From Paraburkholderia dioscoreae (GTDB lineage Bacteria > Pseudomonadota > Gammaproteobacteria > Burkholderiales > Burkholderiaceae), in assembly GCF_902459535.1 (NCBI RefSeq), contig NZ_LR699553.1, forward strand, positions 2,480,001 to 2,544,000: a DNA stretch of 64,000 nucleotides. Reading direction: 5' to 3'. The notes under the pieces are model-generated. The model saw only the letters and a list, made by a program, of their open reading frames with translations, had not been told where the DNA came from and searched no databases. Every line of letters begins with the position of its first letter. The stretch's first letter is position 1. This document shows positions 1 to 9,259 of this stretch, piece by piece. Made by a program: the position numbers and the translations under genes.

Positions 1-447
1 GTGGCGCGCGGTGAGGTGTCGATCGAGGATCTGTTCGATCAGCATTACGTGCCGGTGACCGGGAGCAATCCGCCGCAGTTCCTGACGCGGTTTACCGCGT
101 TGACCGACCGGGTATTGCCGGCTATTCAGGAGCCTTTGCTCGATCTCGATCCACGTGTGGCGTTTTGCGCGGCGGTCGATTTGCGGGGCTATCTGCCGAC
201 GCACAATCGCAAGTTTTCTTTGCCGCAACGTGATGACGTGGTCTGGAATATGGCGAATAGCCGTAACCGCCGGATGTTCGATGATCGGACCGGGATTGCG
301 GCCGCCTCACATACGAAACCGTTCCTGTTGCAGACGTACCGGCGCGATATGGGGGGCGGGGAATTTGTGCTGATGAAAGATGCGTCCGCACCCATTTTTG
401 TCGGCGGCCGGCATTGGGGCGGCGTTCGGATTGGGTATAAGGTTTGA
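1..447 (+). CDS. Methyl-accepting chemotaxis protein, C-terminal part (5' end outside window)
   Basis: Only the last 148 codons are present and the reading frame is open at the window edge, so the first in-window GTG should not be taken as the start. The segment has the conserved tail found after the signalling domain in a group of betaproteobacterial chemotaxis receptors: a PTHN motif, then WN, RNRR.FDDRTG, PFLLQTYRRDMGGG, the SAPIFV segment and GRHWGG near the end. In this family the tail is a small cytoplasmic ligand-sensing-like module of unknown ligand. The gene is convergent with potI. Family assignment rests on memory of these motifs; the signalling hairpin itself is outside the window. 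Confidence 0.75.
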   Translation: MARGEVSIEDLFDQHYVPVTGSNPPQFLTRFTALTDRVLPAIQEPLLDLDPRVAFCAAVDLRGYLPTHNRKFSLPQRDDVVWNMANSRNRRMFDDRTGIAAASHTKPFLLQTYRRDMGGGEFVLMKDASAPIFVGGRHWGGVRIGYKV

Positions 448-462
448 GGTTTTTTGGGAGGC

Positions 463-491
463 CGGTTGGGTACGTGGAACGCGCCCAACCG
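463..491. terminator. Hairpin between convergent receptor and potI genes
   Basis: CGGTTGGG (463-470) and CCCAACCG (484-491) form an 8-bp stem with a 13-base loop in the 58-base gap between two converging genes. No T-run follows on either strand, so this is a weak terminator candidate supported mainly by position. Confidence 0.35.
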
Positions 492-505
492 CTTCCACCC
501 GTCCC

Positions 506-1324
506 CTAAACCGCCATCACAGCCCGCTTTCTCTCCGCCCGCTGCATGAAGTAGTTGGCGACCACGACCCCAACCGTCACCACGGCAATAAACAGCGTGG
601 CCAAAGCGTTCATCTCCGGATTCAGCCCCAAACGAACGCGCGAGAAAACGACCAGAGGCAGCGTCGTCGAACCGGGCCCGGACAAAAACGCCGACAGCAC
701 CAGATCGTCGATCGACAAGGTAAACGACAACAACCAGCCCGAAACAAGCGCCTGCGAAATCAGCGGCAACGTGATGAAGAAAAACACCCGCAACGGCGTA
801 GCCCCAAGATCCAGCGCGGCCTCTTCGAGCGAAGGATGCAGTTCCTTCACCCTCGACTGCACAATGATCGCCACATAAGAGATGCACAGCATCACATGCC
901 CGATCCAGATCGTGAAAATGCCACGTCCGGCCGGCCATCCCAACCACTTGGCCATTTCGATGAATAGAAGCAGCAGCGAAATACCCTGAATCACCTCGGG
1001 AATCACCAACGGTGCGTTGATCATCCCCGTATACAGCGTGAAGCCGCGAAACCGTCCCATGCGCGCGAGCACGAACCCGGCCCACGTACCGATGATCACC
1101 GACGCAAACGCCGTCAACAACGCCACCCGCAACGACAACCACGCCGCCGCGATCAACTCGTCATCCTGCAACAGAGCCGCATACCAACGTGTCGAAAAAC
1201 GCGTCCACACCGTGACCAGTTGCGATTCGTTGAACGAATACACAATCAGACTCACGATCGGCACGTACAGAAACACAAACCCGATTCCCAGGGCAATGAA
1301 CTGCAAAATCCGGTTCGGCTTCAT
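506..1324 (-). CDS. potI: Polyamine ABC transporter permease PotI
   Basis: A 272-residue inner-membrane permease. It starts at the ATG on 1322-1324 (protein begins MKPNRILQF) and overlaps the potH stop as ATGA; longer in-frame starts would lie inside potH. About six hydrophobic segments are visible, with the permease EAA-type loop near EEAALDLGATPLRVFFFITLP, which contacts the ATPase. It is the last gene of a potF-potG-potH-potI operon for putrescine/spermidine uptake. The order and pairing with a PotH-type permease and a PotF-type binding protein support the polyamine call; the precise substrate is inferred from family only. Confidence 0.88.
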   Translation of the reverse strand: MKPNRILQFIALGIGFVFLYVPIVSLIVYSFNESQLVTVWTRFSTRWYAALLQDDELIAAAWLSLRVALLTAFASVIIGTWAGFVLARMGRFRGFTLYTGMINAPLVIPEVIQGISLLLLFIEMAKWLGWPAGRGIFTIWIGHVMLCISYVAIIVQSRVKELHPSLEEAALDLGATPLRVFFFITLPLISQALVSGWLLSFTLSIDDLVLSAFLSGPGSTTLPLVVFSRVRLGLNPEMNALATLFIAVVTVGVVVANYFMQRAERKRAVMAV

Positions 1325-2253
1325 CAGCGCTTTTCCTCCATCGCCTTTGCCTGCGAGTACTGGAAAAGCGCCATCGGCACCAATAACAACAACACCATCG
1401 CGCACGTCACGGCGGACGCCATCGGCCAATCGGCATTGTCGAAAAACTCATTCCACATCACCCGGCCGATCATCAGCGTGTTCGCTCCGCCCAGCAATTC
1501 GGGAATCACGTACTCGCCCACCGCCGGAATGAACACCAGCAAACACCCGGCGATGATGCCGTTCTTCGAGAGCGGCAACGTGATCTGCCAGAACGCTTTC
1601 CAGGGTCGCGCACCGAGGTCGTAGGCAGCCTCCAGCAGCGTCATGTCCATTTTCACCAGATGCGCGTACAGCGGCATGACGAGAAACGGCAGATATGAAT
1701 AGACCATGCCGATGTAAACGGCGGTATTCGTGTGATACAGCTCGATCGGTGTGTGAATCAGCCCGATCGACATCAGGAAATTGTTCAGCAAGCCGTTGTT
1801 CTTCAGGATTCCGATCCACGCGTACACGCGAATCAGAAACGACGTCCAGAACGGCAGCATCACGGCCATCATCAGCAGGTTGCGGCTGGCCGGATTCGAA
1901 CGCGCAATGTAATACGCCATCGGGTAGCCGATCAGCAGGCACAACAGCGTCGAGATCGCGGCCACCACCACGGAATTCACGTAGGTCGCGAAATAGAGGC
2001 TGTCGGTCAGCAGAAACGCGTAATGCGACAGGTCGAGCGTGATGTGAATCGCGCCGTCCGCGAAGTTGGTCAACTCGGTGTACGGCGGAATGCCGAGCTG
2101 CAAATCGGCGAAGCTGATCTTGACGACCAGCAGGAACGGCACGAGGAAAAACAGCAGCAGCCAGATGAACGGGCCGGCCACCACCGCGGTGCGGCCGGTC
2201 AGGTTGAAGCGCCGCACCGGCCAGGTGGCGAAAGAATTGAGCGAGCGCTTCAT
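1324..2253 (-). CDS. potH: Polyamine ABC transporter permease PotH
   Basis: A 309-residue permease beginning MKRSLNSFA at the ATG on 2251-2253, which overlaps the potG stop by four bases. It has a long N-terminal hydrophobic anchor (FIWLLLFFLVPFLLVV), several further membrane segments and the EAA loop LEAAYDLGARPWKAFWQITL. It forms the channel heterodimer with PotI. Longer in-frame extension upstream is inside potG and lacks a reason to be used. Translational coupling on both sides indicates a single polycistronic transcript from potF. Confidence 0.88.
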   Translation of the reverse strand: MKRSLNSFATWPVRRFNLTGRTAVVAGPFIWLLLFFLVPFLLVVKISFADLQLGIPPYTELTNFADGAIHITLDLSHYAFLLTDSLYFATYVNSVVVAAISTLLCLLIGYPMAYYIARSNPASRNLLMMAVMLPFWTSFLIRVYAWIGILKNNGLLNNFLMSIGLIHTPIELYHTNTAVYIGMVYSYLPFLVMPLYAHLVKMDMTLLEAAYDLGARPWKAFWQITLPLSKNGIIAGCLLVFIPAVGEYVIPELLGGANTLMIGRVMWNEFFDNADWPMASAVTCAMVLLLLVPMALFQYSQAKAMEEKR

Positions 2254-3419
2254 GACGTCAGTACCACGCCGGCCGACGCGCTCCAGCGCACATACACCTC
2301 GTCGCCCCACGTGGGCGGATCGATCTCCGTCAACGCGAGGCTCGTCACATTCGCAATCACCGTTTTGCCCGCGTCGAGCTTCACGTGATACAGCGAATAG
2401 CCGCCCATGTAGGCAATATTCGTGACGACGCCCTTGCCCCAGTTGTACGCGCCCTCAGGCGGTTTGCGCGTAAGCGCGATGCGCTCGGGGCGCACCGAAA
2501 TCGTCACCGGCATGCCGAGCGGACCGGTGATACCGTGGCTGACGTACAGGCGGCACGGCAGATCGGGCGTTTCGATGAATACGTGATCGGGTTCGTCTTC
2601 GACCGTATGGCCGTCGAACAGATTCGTCGAGCCGATAAACTCGGCCGAGAAGCGGCTGTTCGGATACTCGTAGACTTCGTGCGGCGTGCCGAGCTGAATG
2701 ATCTCGCCTTCGCTCATTACGGCAAGACGGCTCGCCATGGTCATCGCCTCTTCCTGATCGTGCGTCACCATCACGCAGGTCACGCCGACCTTGTCGAGAA
2801 TGTTGACCAGTTCGATCTGGGTGCGTTGACGGATCTGCTTGTCGAGCGCTGACATCGGCTCGTCGAGCAGCAGCAGCTTGGGCCGCTTGACCAGTGATCG
2901 CGCCAGCGCCACGCGCTGCTGCTGACCGCCCGAGAGCTGGTTCGGCTTGCGCTTCGCGAAGCGGCCCATCTGCACGAGGTCGAGCGCGGTCTGCACGCGG
3001 TCCTTCAGCTCGGCCTTCGGCACGCCTTCCTGCTTCAGACCGAAGGCGACGTTCCCCTCCACCGTCATGTGCGGAAACAGCGCGTACGACTGAAACATCA
3101 TGTTGACCGGCCGGCGGTACGGCGGCAATTGCGCGAGGTCTTCACCGTCGATCAGGATCTTGCCCGAAGTCACGCTCTCGAGCCCGGCCATCATGCGCAA
3201 CAAGGTGGACTTGCCGCAGCCGGAACTGCCGAGCAGCGCGAACAGCTCGCCCTTTTTCACCGACAGGTTGACCCCTTTGACCGCCACGGTCTCACCGAAT
3301 TTCTTGACGACGTCGACGATCTGGACGAAGTTGTCCGCTGCGTCGCCCGCAACGGCGTTCAGGCTCGGGGACGACGCGGCGGCCCCCGCCAGCGCGCCCG
3401 ACTGGTCACTACTCATCAC
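2250..3419 (-). CDS. potG: Polyamine ABC transporter ATP-binding protein PotG
   Basis: A 389-residue ABC ATPase. Walker A is GSSGCGKST (about residues 64-72), the signature is LSGGQQQRVALARS, and Walker B is LLLLDEPMSALD, followed by the HDQEEAMTM switch. The C-terminal third matches a TOBE-type regulatory domain. The start could be the GTG at 3419 or the ATG directly after it at 3416; a GGAG lies 9 to 12 bases upstream. The first 30 residues are low-complexity and precede the conserved fold. It energises PotH/PotI and is coupled to potH by an ATGA overlap. Confidence 0.88.
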   Translation of the reverse strand: MMSSDQSGALAGAAASSPSLNAVAGDAADNFVQIVDVVKKFGETVAVKGVNLSVKKGELFALLGSSGCGKSTLLRMMAGLESVTSGKILIDGEDLAQLPPYRRPVNMMFQSYALFPHMTVEGNVAFGLKQEGVPKAELKDRVQTALDLVQMGRFAKRKPNQLSGGQQQRVALARSLVKRPKLLLLDEPMSALDKQIRQRTQIELVNILDKVGVTCVMVTHDQEEAMTMASRLAVMSEGEIIQLGTPHEVYEYPNSRFSAEFIGSTNLFDGHTVEDEPDHVFIETPDLPCRLYVSHGITGPLGMPVTISVRPERIALTRKPPEGAYNWGKGVVTNIAYMGGYSLYHVKLDAGKTVIANVTSLALTEIDPPTWGDEVYVRWSASAGVVLTS

Positions 3420-3447
3420 AATGCTTTACTCCGGCGTTTGACGAACA

Positions 3448-3473
3448 AAGCCCCCGGTGAACACCGAGGGCTT
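3448..3473 (-). terminator. Intercistronic hairpin between potF and potG
   Basis: AAGCCCCCGGTG (3448-3459) pairs with CACCGAGGGCTT (3462-3473), a 12-bp stem with one mismatch. No T-run follows on the minus strand. In binding-protein-dependent transporters such hairpins commonly stabilise or attenuate the message so that the binding protein is made in excess; that role here is inference. Confidence 0.45.
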
Positions 3474-3508
3474 CATGACGATGCTTACCCGTTCACACTG
3501 GCCGCGAG

Positions 3509-4609
3509 TCAGCGGCCGGACTTGAACTCGGTCCACAGCCGCGTTTGCAGCCGCTGGATTTCCGGCGGCAGCGGCTTGAGCAGAAACAGGGTCTTGATGA
3601 CTTCAGGCGACGGATAAACCGCCGGGTCGTCCGCCACGTCCTTGTCCACGTATTTGCGCGCTTCGAGGTTGGCGCTCGGATAGTACACGGCGTTGGTGAT
3701 CGCCGCGTGAACCTGCGGCGTCTCGATGTAGTTGATCCACTCGAGCGCGGCGTCCTTGTTCTTCGCGTCCTTTGGAATCGCCATCACGTCGAACCATACC
3801 GGTGCGCCGCCCTTCGGAATGTAATACTCGATCTTGTAGGCCTTCTTCGCCTCGACCGCGCGATGCTTGGCGATCACCACGTCGCCCGACCAGCCGTACG
3901 CAAAGCACACGTCGCCGCCCACCAGGTCGTTGATGTAGCCCGACGAGTTGAACTGCGTGATATACGGGCGGATCTTCTTCATCATCTCGAGCGCGGCGCG
4001 GTAGTCGGCCGGGTTCGTGCTCATCGGATCCTTGCCGATGTAGTGCAGCGCGGCGGCGAACATCTGGTCCGGGGCGTCGAGCACGGACACGCCGCAGGCC
4101 TTCAGCTTCGAGATGTTTTCCGGTTTGAAGAGCACGTCCCAGCTGTCGAGCGGCACGTTCTTGCCGAGGATCTGCTGCGCTTGGGTGACGTTGTAGCCGA
4201 GGCCGGTCGTGCCGTATGCCCAGGGCACGGTAAATTTGTTGCCGGGATCGGCGCCCGCGACGAGCGCCATCAGCGAAGGATCGAGGTACTTCAGGTTCGG
4301 CAGCTTCGATTTGTCGAGCGGCGCGAAGATGCCGGCGGCGATCTGCTTGCCGGCGTAATTGCTGGTGGGCACGACGATATCGTAGCCGGAATTGCCGGTG
4401 AGAAGCTTGGCTTGCAGCGTGTCGTCGCTGTCGTAGTTGTCGTATTTGACCTGGACGCCGGTCTGTTTCGTGAAGTTGGGAATGGTGTCCTTGGCGATGT
4501 AATCGGACCAGTTATACACGTTCAGTTGCGTGTCTTTCGCAGCGGCCGTCAACCAGGGCGTCGCACACAAGACCAGCGCCGCCACTTGCCCCACTACCCG
4601 TCTTTTCAT
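3509..4609 (-). CDS. potF: Periplasmic polyamine-binding protein PotF
   Basis: A 366-residue substrate-binding protein. The chosen ATG (4607-4609) gives MKRRVVGQ followed by a hydrophobic stretch and ATPWLTAAA, a typical signal peptide; GGAG stands about six bases before it. The mature protein starts LNVYNWSDYIAKDTIPNF, characteristic of PotD/PotF proteins, and contains WAYGTTGLGYNV and WSGDVVIAK segments that line the ligand cleft in this family. It captures putrescine or spermidine in the periplasm for PotGHI and is the first gene of the operon. Confidence 0.9.
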   Translation of the reverse strand: MKRRVVGQVAALVLCATPWLTAAAKDTQLNVYNWSDYIAKDTIPNFTKQTGVQVKYDNYDSDDTLQAKLLTGNSGYDIVVPTSNYAGKQIAAGIFAPLDKSKLPNLKYLDPSLMALVAGADPGNKFTVPWAYGTTGLGYNVTQAQQILGKNVPLDSWDVLFKPENISKLKACGVSVLDAPDQMFAAALHYIGKDPMSTNPADYRAALEMMKKIRPYITQFNSSGYINDLVGGDVCFAYGWSGDVVIAKHRAVEAKKAYKIEYYIPKGGAPVWFDVMAIPKDAKNKDAALEWINYIETPQVHAAITNAVYYPSANLEARKYVDKDVADDPAVYPSPEVIKTLFLLKPLPPEIQRLQTRLWTEFKSGR

Positions 4610-5103
4610 CCCGTTCTCCGATCCTGACCGTCTTCGCCTACGCCGCGGCACCAGCGCGCGGCTCCCCTGAAAAACCCGAAAAGTACCATCAATTATTGCG
4701 CGCTTCAAAAAAAACGCCGGGCTGTCGCGCAAACGGTACAGCGCAAGCCGCACCGATGGAAAATTGGCCGCAATTTTAGCGGGTTATGAGCGCCTGTCTA
4801 CCCGAAAAAAACACCCGCATTGGCCGGGCCGTTGTCCCGTTGTCAAGTTGCCGCCTGAAGGCGAGCCGCGCTCGTGCAAAGGGTCGCGGCCAATGAGCGT
4901 TTTCCCGACTCGCTCATGGCTTCTTTCGCGACTTCCATCGCGAGCGCCAAAGTTGCGGCGAGTTCAAGCCGCCTCACGCACGACGGAGCACAATAGCTCT
5001 TAACAGCCCAAACGACACGGCTCGCCGCCAATCCCGTGGTGACACGCCCCGCCCGGCGGGCACGCAGCTTGCGGGAGGATGCGGTCTTGAACCTCAGGCG
5101 CTG
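4610..5103. other. Divergent gap between potF and mntH
   Basis: 494 bases between the potF start (minus) and the mntH start (plus). It must hold both promoters. I could not identify a convincing small gene, riboswitch fold, Fur or MntR box in it; the stretch near 4690-4760 is relatively A/T-rich and is the likeliest potF promoter zone. Confidence 0.5.
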
Positions 5104-6408
5104 ATGAACACCAATCCGTCCGCATTACGACCCAACCGCCGCCGACGCCTGCCGACCAATGGACCGGCACGTCCGCCGCACTGGTTCTCGTTCGTCGGCG
5201 CGGGCGCGCTGATTGCGGTCGGCTATATCGATCCGGGCAACTGGGCGACCGCGCTCGGTGCCGGGGCCGGCTACGGCTATCGCCTGCTCAGCATGGTATT
5301 GCTGGCGAGCCTGATGGCGATGCTGCTGCAATGGCTGTCGTCGCGCCTCGGCGTGGTGACCGGGCGCGATCTCGCGCAGATCTGCCGGGAGCGCACGAGC
5401 CGCCGCGGCACCCTGTTCCTGTGGCTGACAAGCGAGGTCGCGATCATCGCGTGCGACGTCGCCGAGGTGGTCGGCAGCGCCGTCGCGTTGCAATTGCTGC
5501 TTGGCGTGTCGCTCACGGTAGGCGTGTTGATGTCGGCGGTATGCACGTTCGCGCTGCTCGCGCTCCAGCAGAAAGGCGGCCGCAAGCTCGAAGCGGTGAT
5601 CGCGGCGCTGATCGGCTTCGTCGGCCTGTGCTTCGTGGTCCAGCTCGCGCTCGCGCGGCCAGACTGGCACGCGGCGCTCGCCGGCACCGTGCCGAGCGTC
5701 GAGTTGCTGCGCAATGCGGGCATGGTGTGGCTCGCGGCGGGCATCGTAGGCGCGACCGTGATGCCGCACAACCTCTATCTGCACTCGGCGTTAGTCAAAC
5801 ACCACGCACCGGAGGGCAGCGACGCGCAGATCAAGGCCGCGCTGCACGTCGTCAATCTCGACACCTTCGGCTCGCTCTCGTTTGCGTTCGTGATCAACGC
5901 GGCGCTGCTGATCGTGGCCGCTGCCGTGTTCTACGTGAGCGGCCACCGTGACGTGACCGATCTCGCGGATGCCCACCGGCTGATCGCGCCGCTCGTCGGC
6001 ACGCACTGGGCCGGCATCCTGTTCGCGGCCGCGCTGCTCGCCTGCGGATTGAGCGCGACCGTCACCGGCACGCTGGCCGGCCAGGCGGTCATGGAAGGCT
6101 TTCTGCGCATCCGCCTGCCGCGCTGGCAGCGCGCCCTGCTGACCCGCGCGCTGGCAATCGGGCCGGCGCTTTTCGCAGTTGCGCTGTTCGGCCAGCACGG
6201 CTCCAATCAGTTGCTGGTGGCAAGCCAGGTGGTGCTGAGCCTGCAATTGCCGCTCGCGGTCGTGCCGTTGATCCGTTACACGTCGGACGCCGGACTGATG
6301 CGCGGCTGGCGCGTGCGCGGCGTGCCGCTCGCGCTCGCGTGGCTGTCCGCCGCGTTCATCGTAACGCTCAATGGCGCGTTGCTATGGCAACTGGCGTTTG
6401 GCAATTGA
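5104..6408 (+). CDS. mntH: Nramp-family divalent metal transporter MntH
   Basis: A 434-residue inner-membrane protein with about eleven hydrophobic segments. The Nramp hallmarks are present: DPGN in the first membrane segment (GYIDPGNWAT) and MPHNLYLHS in the sixth, both of which bind the metal. It couples proton influx to uptake of Mn(II) or Fe(II). The N-terminus is short and basic (RPNRRRR) before the first membrane span. The Shine-Dalgarno is weak (AGG eight bases upstream). It is monocistronic, followed by a strong terminator at 6529. Manganese as main substrate is inferred from the family. Confidence 0.9.
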   Translation: MNTNPSALRPNRRRRLPTNGPARPPHWFSFVGAGALIAVGYIDPGNWATALGAGAGYGYRLLSMVLLASLMAMLLQWLSSRLGVVTGRDLAQICRERTSRRGTLFLWLTSEVAIIACDVAEVVGSAVALQLLLGVSLTVGVLMSAVCTFALLALQQKGGRKLEAVIAALIGFVGLCFVVQLALARPDWHAALAGTVPSVELLRNAGMVWLAAGIVGATVMPHNLYLHSALVKHHAPEGSDAQIKAALHVVNLDTFGSLSFAFVINAALLIVAAAVFYVSGHRDVTDLADAHRLIAPLVGTHWAGILFAAALLACGLSATVTGTLAGQAVMEGFLRIRLPRWQRALLTRALAIGPALFAVALFGQHGSNQLLVASQVVLSLQLPLAVVPLIRYTSDAGLMRGWRVRGVPLALAWLSAAFIVTLNGALLWQLAFGN

Positions 6409-6528
6409 AAGACCTTTTTCAAGCCGACTGTAAATAATGTGACTTTGTAAGTATTCTCTGAGTATCTCGATATGACCGGCGGTATTGCCCGTAGCTAAAG
6501 CGCGCCGGCCGCGCGATCCGTTTCATCC

Positions 6529-6561
6529 CGGCTGCCGGGTTCTTGCGGCAGCCGTTTTTTT
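6529..6561 (+). terminator. Rho-independent terminator after mntH
   Basis: CGGCTGCC (6529-6536) pairs with GGCAGCCG (6547-6554), followed directly by seven T residues (6555-6561). Confidence 0.85.
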
Positions 6562-6680
6562 GCCCATTTTTTGCGCCCTTTGGCGCGTCCGCGCGATCGA
6601 TCCGGTGCGCCTGGCATGTGTCGTGGTTCTACGCCTGCCGCGTCCGTTTCGCTCGTTGCCCTGCTCCTGGACGACAACCC

Positions 6681-8030
6681 ATGCGCTTTGACGCTTCAAT
6701 CGACCGCGTTGCCCGCAATGCCACTTCTCACGCTCGCCGCCCTGTTACACGCTTCGCGCGCTTTGGCCCACGCTTTGGCCGCACCATGCTGCTAGCTGCG
6801 CTGGTTGCCGGCGCGGCGATGTCCGGCCAAGCCCGCGCGACGGTGGCGATGCTGCAACCGCCTCGCGTGGCCGCCGCCAACGAGCCGTTGCAGATCACGA
6901 TGCTCTACTCCGCCGACGACGCCAAAGCGCTGACCATCACCGTCCCGCCGACCATTCGCGTAAGCCTGAGCGCAGGTGAGCAATCACCGCAGCCGCTCGA
7001 CCTGCAACGCGAGCCGGGTGTGCCCAACACGCTGCATCTGCGGCCCGGCCAGTTCCGCAAGGTGCGTTTCTCGGCGCTCTGGCCGGAATCGGCGCGCGGC
7101 GAGGTGCGCATCGACCCGGTGGGATTCGACGCATCGCCCGCGCTTGTCGCGATCAATCGCGGGCCGCAGCAGGACGCGATTGCGCAGGCGGAACGCACGG
7201 AAAGCCAGGCGACCACGCCCGCGCAGGCTGCGGCGACGGCGGCCGTGGTCGACGGTCCGACCGGCGACGCCATCTCGCCGCCCGGCGACTCGCTCGCAAC
7301 GACCGGACGCGGCGTGCTCGCGCACCTCTCCTATTACGAGCCGATGTACATCGCCGCGGGCCACAACGGCGATACGAACGCGCGGCTGCAGTTGAGCTTC
7401 AAATATCGGATCCGCATACCGGACGATCTGCGCTCGAAGGCTTTCCTCGACAACCTGTATTTCGCCTACACGCAGACTTCGATCTGGGATCTGTCCGCCG
7501 ACTCGCGCCCGTTCCACGACACCACCTACTCGCCGCAGTTGTTCTACTACGTGCCGGACACCGGCTGGAAGAGTCCGTTCTTCACCCGCATGGGCTTTGC
7601 GGCGGGCGTCGCGCACGAATCGAACGGCAGGGCCGGCGCGGATTCGCGCAGCATCAACATGCCGTTTATCCGGCCAACGTGGGAATTCGGCGATCTGAGC
7701 GCCAACCATCTGACCGTGTCGCCGAAGATCTATTACTACGTGGGGACGAGCAGCAACCCGGATATCGCCGACTATCGCGGCTACGTCGATCTGCTGGTCA
7801 AATACGGCAGCCCGGACGGCTGGCAGTTGGCGACCACGCTGCGTAAAGGCACCAGGCACTGGTACGGCAGCGTGGATACGCAATTCACCTATCCCCTCGC
7901 CAGACTGCTGGGCAGCGCATGGGGCGGCTATATCTGGGTGGGCTACTTCAATGGCTACGGCGAGGATCTACTCGACTACAACAATCGCCAGCACTGGATG
8001 GCGCGGATCGGCTACAGCATCGCGCGCTGA
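6681..8030 (+). CDS. pldA: Outer-membrane phospholipase A (OMPLA)
   Basis: A 449-residue predicted outer-membrane beta-barrel lipase. The C-terminal half carries the OMPLA active-site segment: FAAGVAHESNGRAG, giving the His and Ser of the His-Ser-Asn triad, and the Asn a little downstream in SRSINM. The last residue pattern is typical of barrel strands. The ATG at 6681 gives an Arg-rich N-region before a signal core MLLAALVAGAAMSGQARA; an internal ATG at 6786 would leave the signal without positive charge. The 200 residues before the barrel are longer than in E. coli PldA and look like a periplasmic extension. An open frame from 6543 exists but lies partly within the preceding terminator. Confidence 0.85.
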   Translation: MRFDASIDRVARNATSHARRPVTRFARFGPRFGRTMLLAALVAGAAMSGQARATVAMLQPPRVAAANEPLQITMLYSADDAKALTITVPPTIRVSLSAGEQSPQPLDLQREPGVPNTLHLRPGQFRKVRFSALWPESARGEVRIDPVGFDASPALVAINRGPQQDAIAQAERTESQATTPAQAAATAAVVDGPTGDAISPPGDSLATTGRGVLAHLSYYEPMYIAAGHNGDTNARLQLSFKYRIRIPDDLRSKAFLDNLYFAYTQTSIWDLSADSRPFHDTTYSPQLFYYVPDTGWKSPFFTRMGFAAGVAHESNGRAGADSRSINMPFIRPTWEFGDLSANHLTVSPKIYYYVGTSSNPDIADYRGYVDLLVKYGSPDGWQLATTLRKGTRHWYGSVDTQFTYPLARLLGSAWGGYIWVGYFNGYGEDLLDYNNRQHWMARIGYSIAR

Positions 8031-8174
8031 CACGCGCGGGCCGCGCCGCCACGAAACATGCCGCGAATGCCGCCAAACGTGCGCCAACGGCGGCCTCGCC
8101 GTTCGCCACGCCGAGGCCGCCGCCGCGCATCGGCTAACATGGCGGAACTTCGCTTCTTCGCCCCAAGGTTTCCG

Positions 8175-8378
8175 ATGGCATCAAATCTCCACGATCTTCC
8201 CGACAGCCCGTGCATCGGCGTCTGTTCCACGCTGTTCGACGACATATGCAAAGGCTGCGGCCGCACCGCGGCAGAAGTGTCCAACTGGGTTTTCCTGAGC
8301 GACGAGGAAAAACGCGCCGTGTGGGTTCGCATCGAGCAGGAAGGCACGGCTATGAGGTTTGCGAACGACAGACTGTAG
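8175..8378 (+). CDS. DUF1289 small cysteine protein
   Basis: A 67-residue protein with the DUF1289 pattern: SPCIGVCS, then CKGCGRT, a total of four conserved cysteines, and a helical Trp-containing tail. Family function is unknown; the cysteine spacing suggests metal or Fe-S binding, which is inference. The ATG at 8175 is preceded by AAGG six bases upstream; a longer start at 8139 is possible but adds unconserved residues. It is followed by a terminator at 8453. Confidence 0.75.
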   Translation: MASNLHDLPDSPCIGVCSTLFDDICKGCGRTAAEVSNWVFLSDEEKRAVWVRIEQEGTAMRFANDRL

Positions 8379-8452
8379 GCCTTTTGGCCAGAGCCGGACG
8401 CGACCTGTCCGACGCTTGCGGCAACGCCGCGCCCAACCTGAAGCGCCAAAGG

Positions 8453-8485
8453 AAACGCCGGGATTGAACTGACCCCGGCGTTTTT
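8453..8485 (+). terminator. Rho-independent terminator after the DUF1289 gene
   Basis: AAACGCCGGG (8453-8462) pairs with CCCGGCGTTT (8474-8483), running into a T-tract to 8485. It lies between converging genes and mainly serves the plus strand. Confidence 0.8.
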
Positions 8486-8532
8486 ACATGGCGAATGCTG
8501 TTGGTTGTGCACGCAAGCACCGCGCAAAAAAA

Positions 8533-9189
8533 TCAGAAGCGCATCCCGACACCCACGCCGACCACCACCGGATCGATGCTCAGGCGACCGAGCGGCTGAC
8601 CGCCGAGCGTAGCATCCGTGTGCATCCAGATCTTCTTGATGTCCGCATTGACGAACAGCGACTTGGTCACCTGAACGTCCACGCCAGCCTGCAATGCCGG
8701 GCCCCAACTATGATTGCTGATCCCGATCGACTGGCCGCCCGCGTTCAGGCCATTGTTATAGAACAGCGTGTAGTTCAGACCCGCGCCGAGATAGGGACGA
8801 ATGCGCCCCGCGTGGTTGAAGTGATATTGCAGCAGCAGCGTAGGCGGCAATACGTTCACGCCACCGAGATTGCCCAGGCTCGAGGTCAGCTGATGCCGCG
8901 AGGTGGCGAGAATCAACTCGACGCCGAGGTAATCGCGGATCATATACGTCAGATCCAGTTCCGGCACGATGGCGTTGTTCACATCCACGTTAAGCGCCGA
9001 CAGCGATTGGGTGGTGCTCACGTTCGGCATGATGCTGATGGCGCGCAGGCGCACCAGTACGTCGCCGGCGTGAATGCCGCTCATCGTGTCGTCGCCCGCG
9101 GCATGCGCCTGCAGGGCAAAGGCGCTGGCGCACAGCACGCTCGAAGCGATGGCGGCGGCTTTGATTCGGTTCCTCAACGAGTGCTTCAT
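8533..9189 (-). CDS. ompW: OmpW-family outer-membrane protein
   Basis: A 218-residue small beta-barrel. The start at 9189 (MKHSLRNRIK) gives a signal peptide ending near ALQAHA and has GGGGAAG-like Shine-Dalgarno bases upstream. Family features seen: GDVLVRLRAISIMPN near the mature N-terminus, the PTLLLQYHF strand, RPYLGAGLNYTLFY, and a C-terminal GVGVGMRF ending in Phe as needed for outer-membrane assembly. OmpW forms a narrow hydrophobic channel. It appears to be monocistronic. Confidence 0.88.
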   Translation of the reverse strand: MKHSLRNRIKAAAIASSVLCASAFALQAHAAGDDTMSGIHAGDVLVRLRAISIMPNVSTTQSLSALNVDVNNAIVPELDLTYMIRDYLGVELILATSRHQLTSSLGNLGGVNVLPPTLLLQYHFNHAGRIRPYLGAGLNYTLFYNNGLNAGGQSIGISNHSWGPALQAGVDVQVTKSLFVNADIKKIWMHTDATLGGQPLGRLSIDPVVVGVGVGMRF

Positions 9190-9259
9190 GTGCTTCCCCA
9201 ATTATTTGTTTGCGTGTGGGAATTGTCGAAGTTCCCGTCGCGCGACATGTTGACGCGTA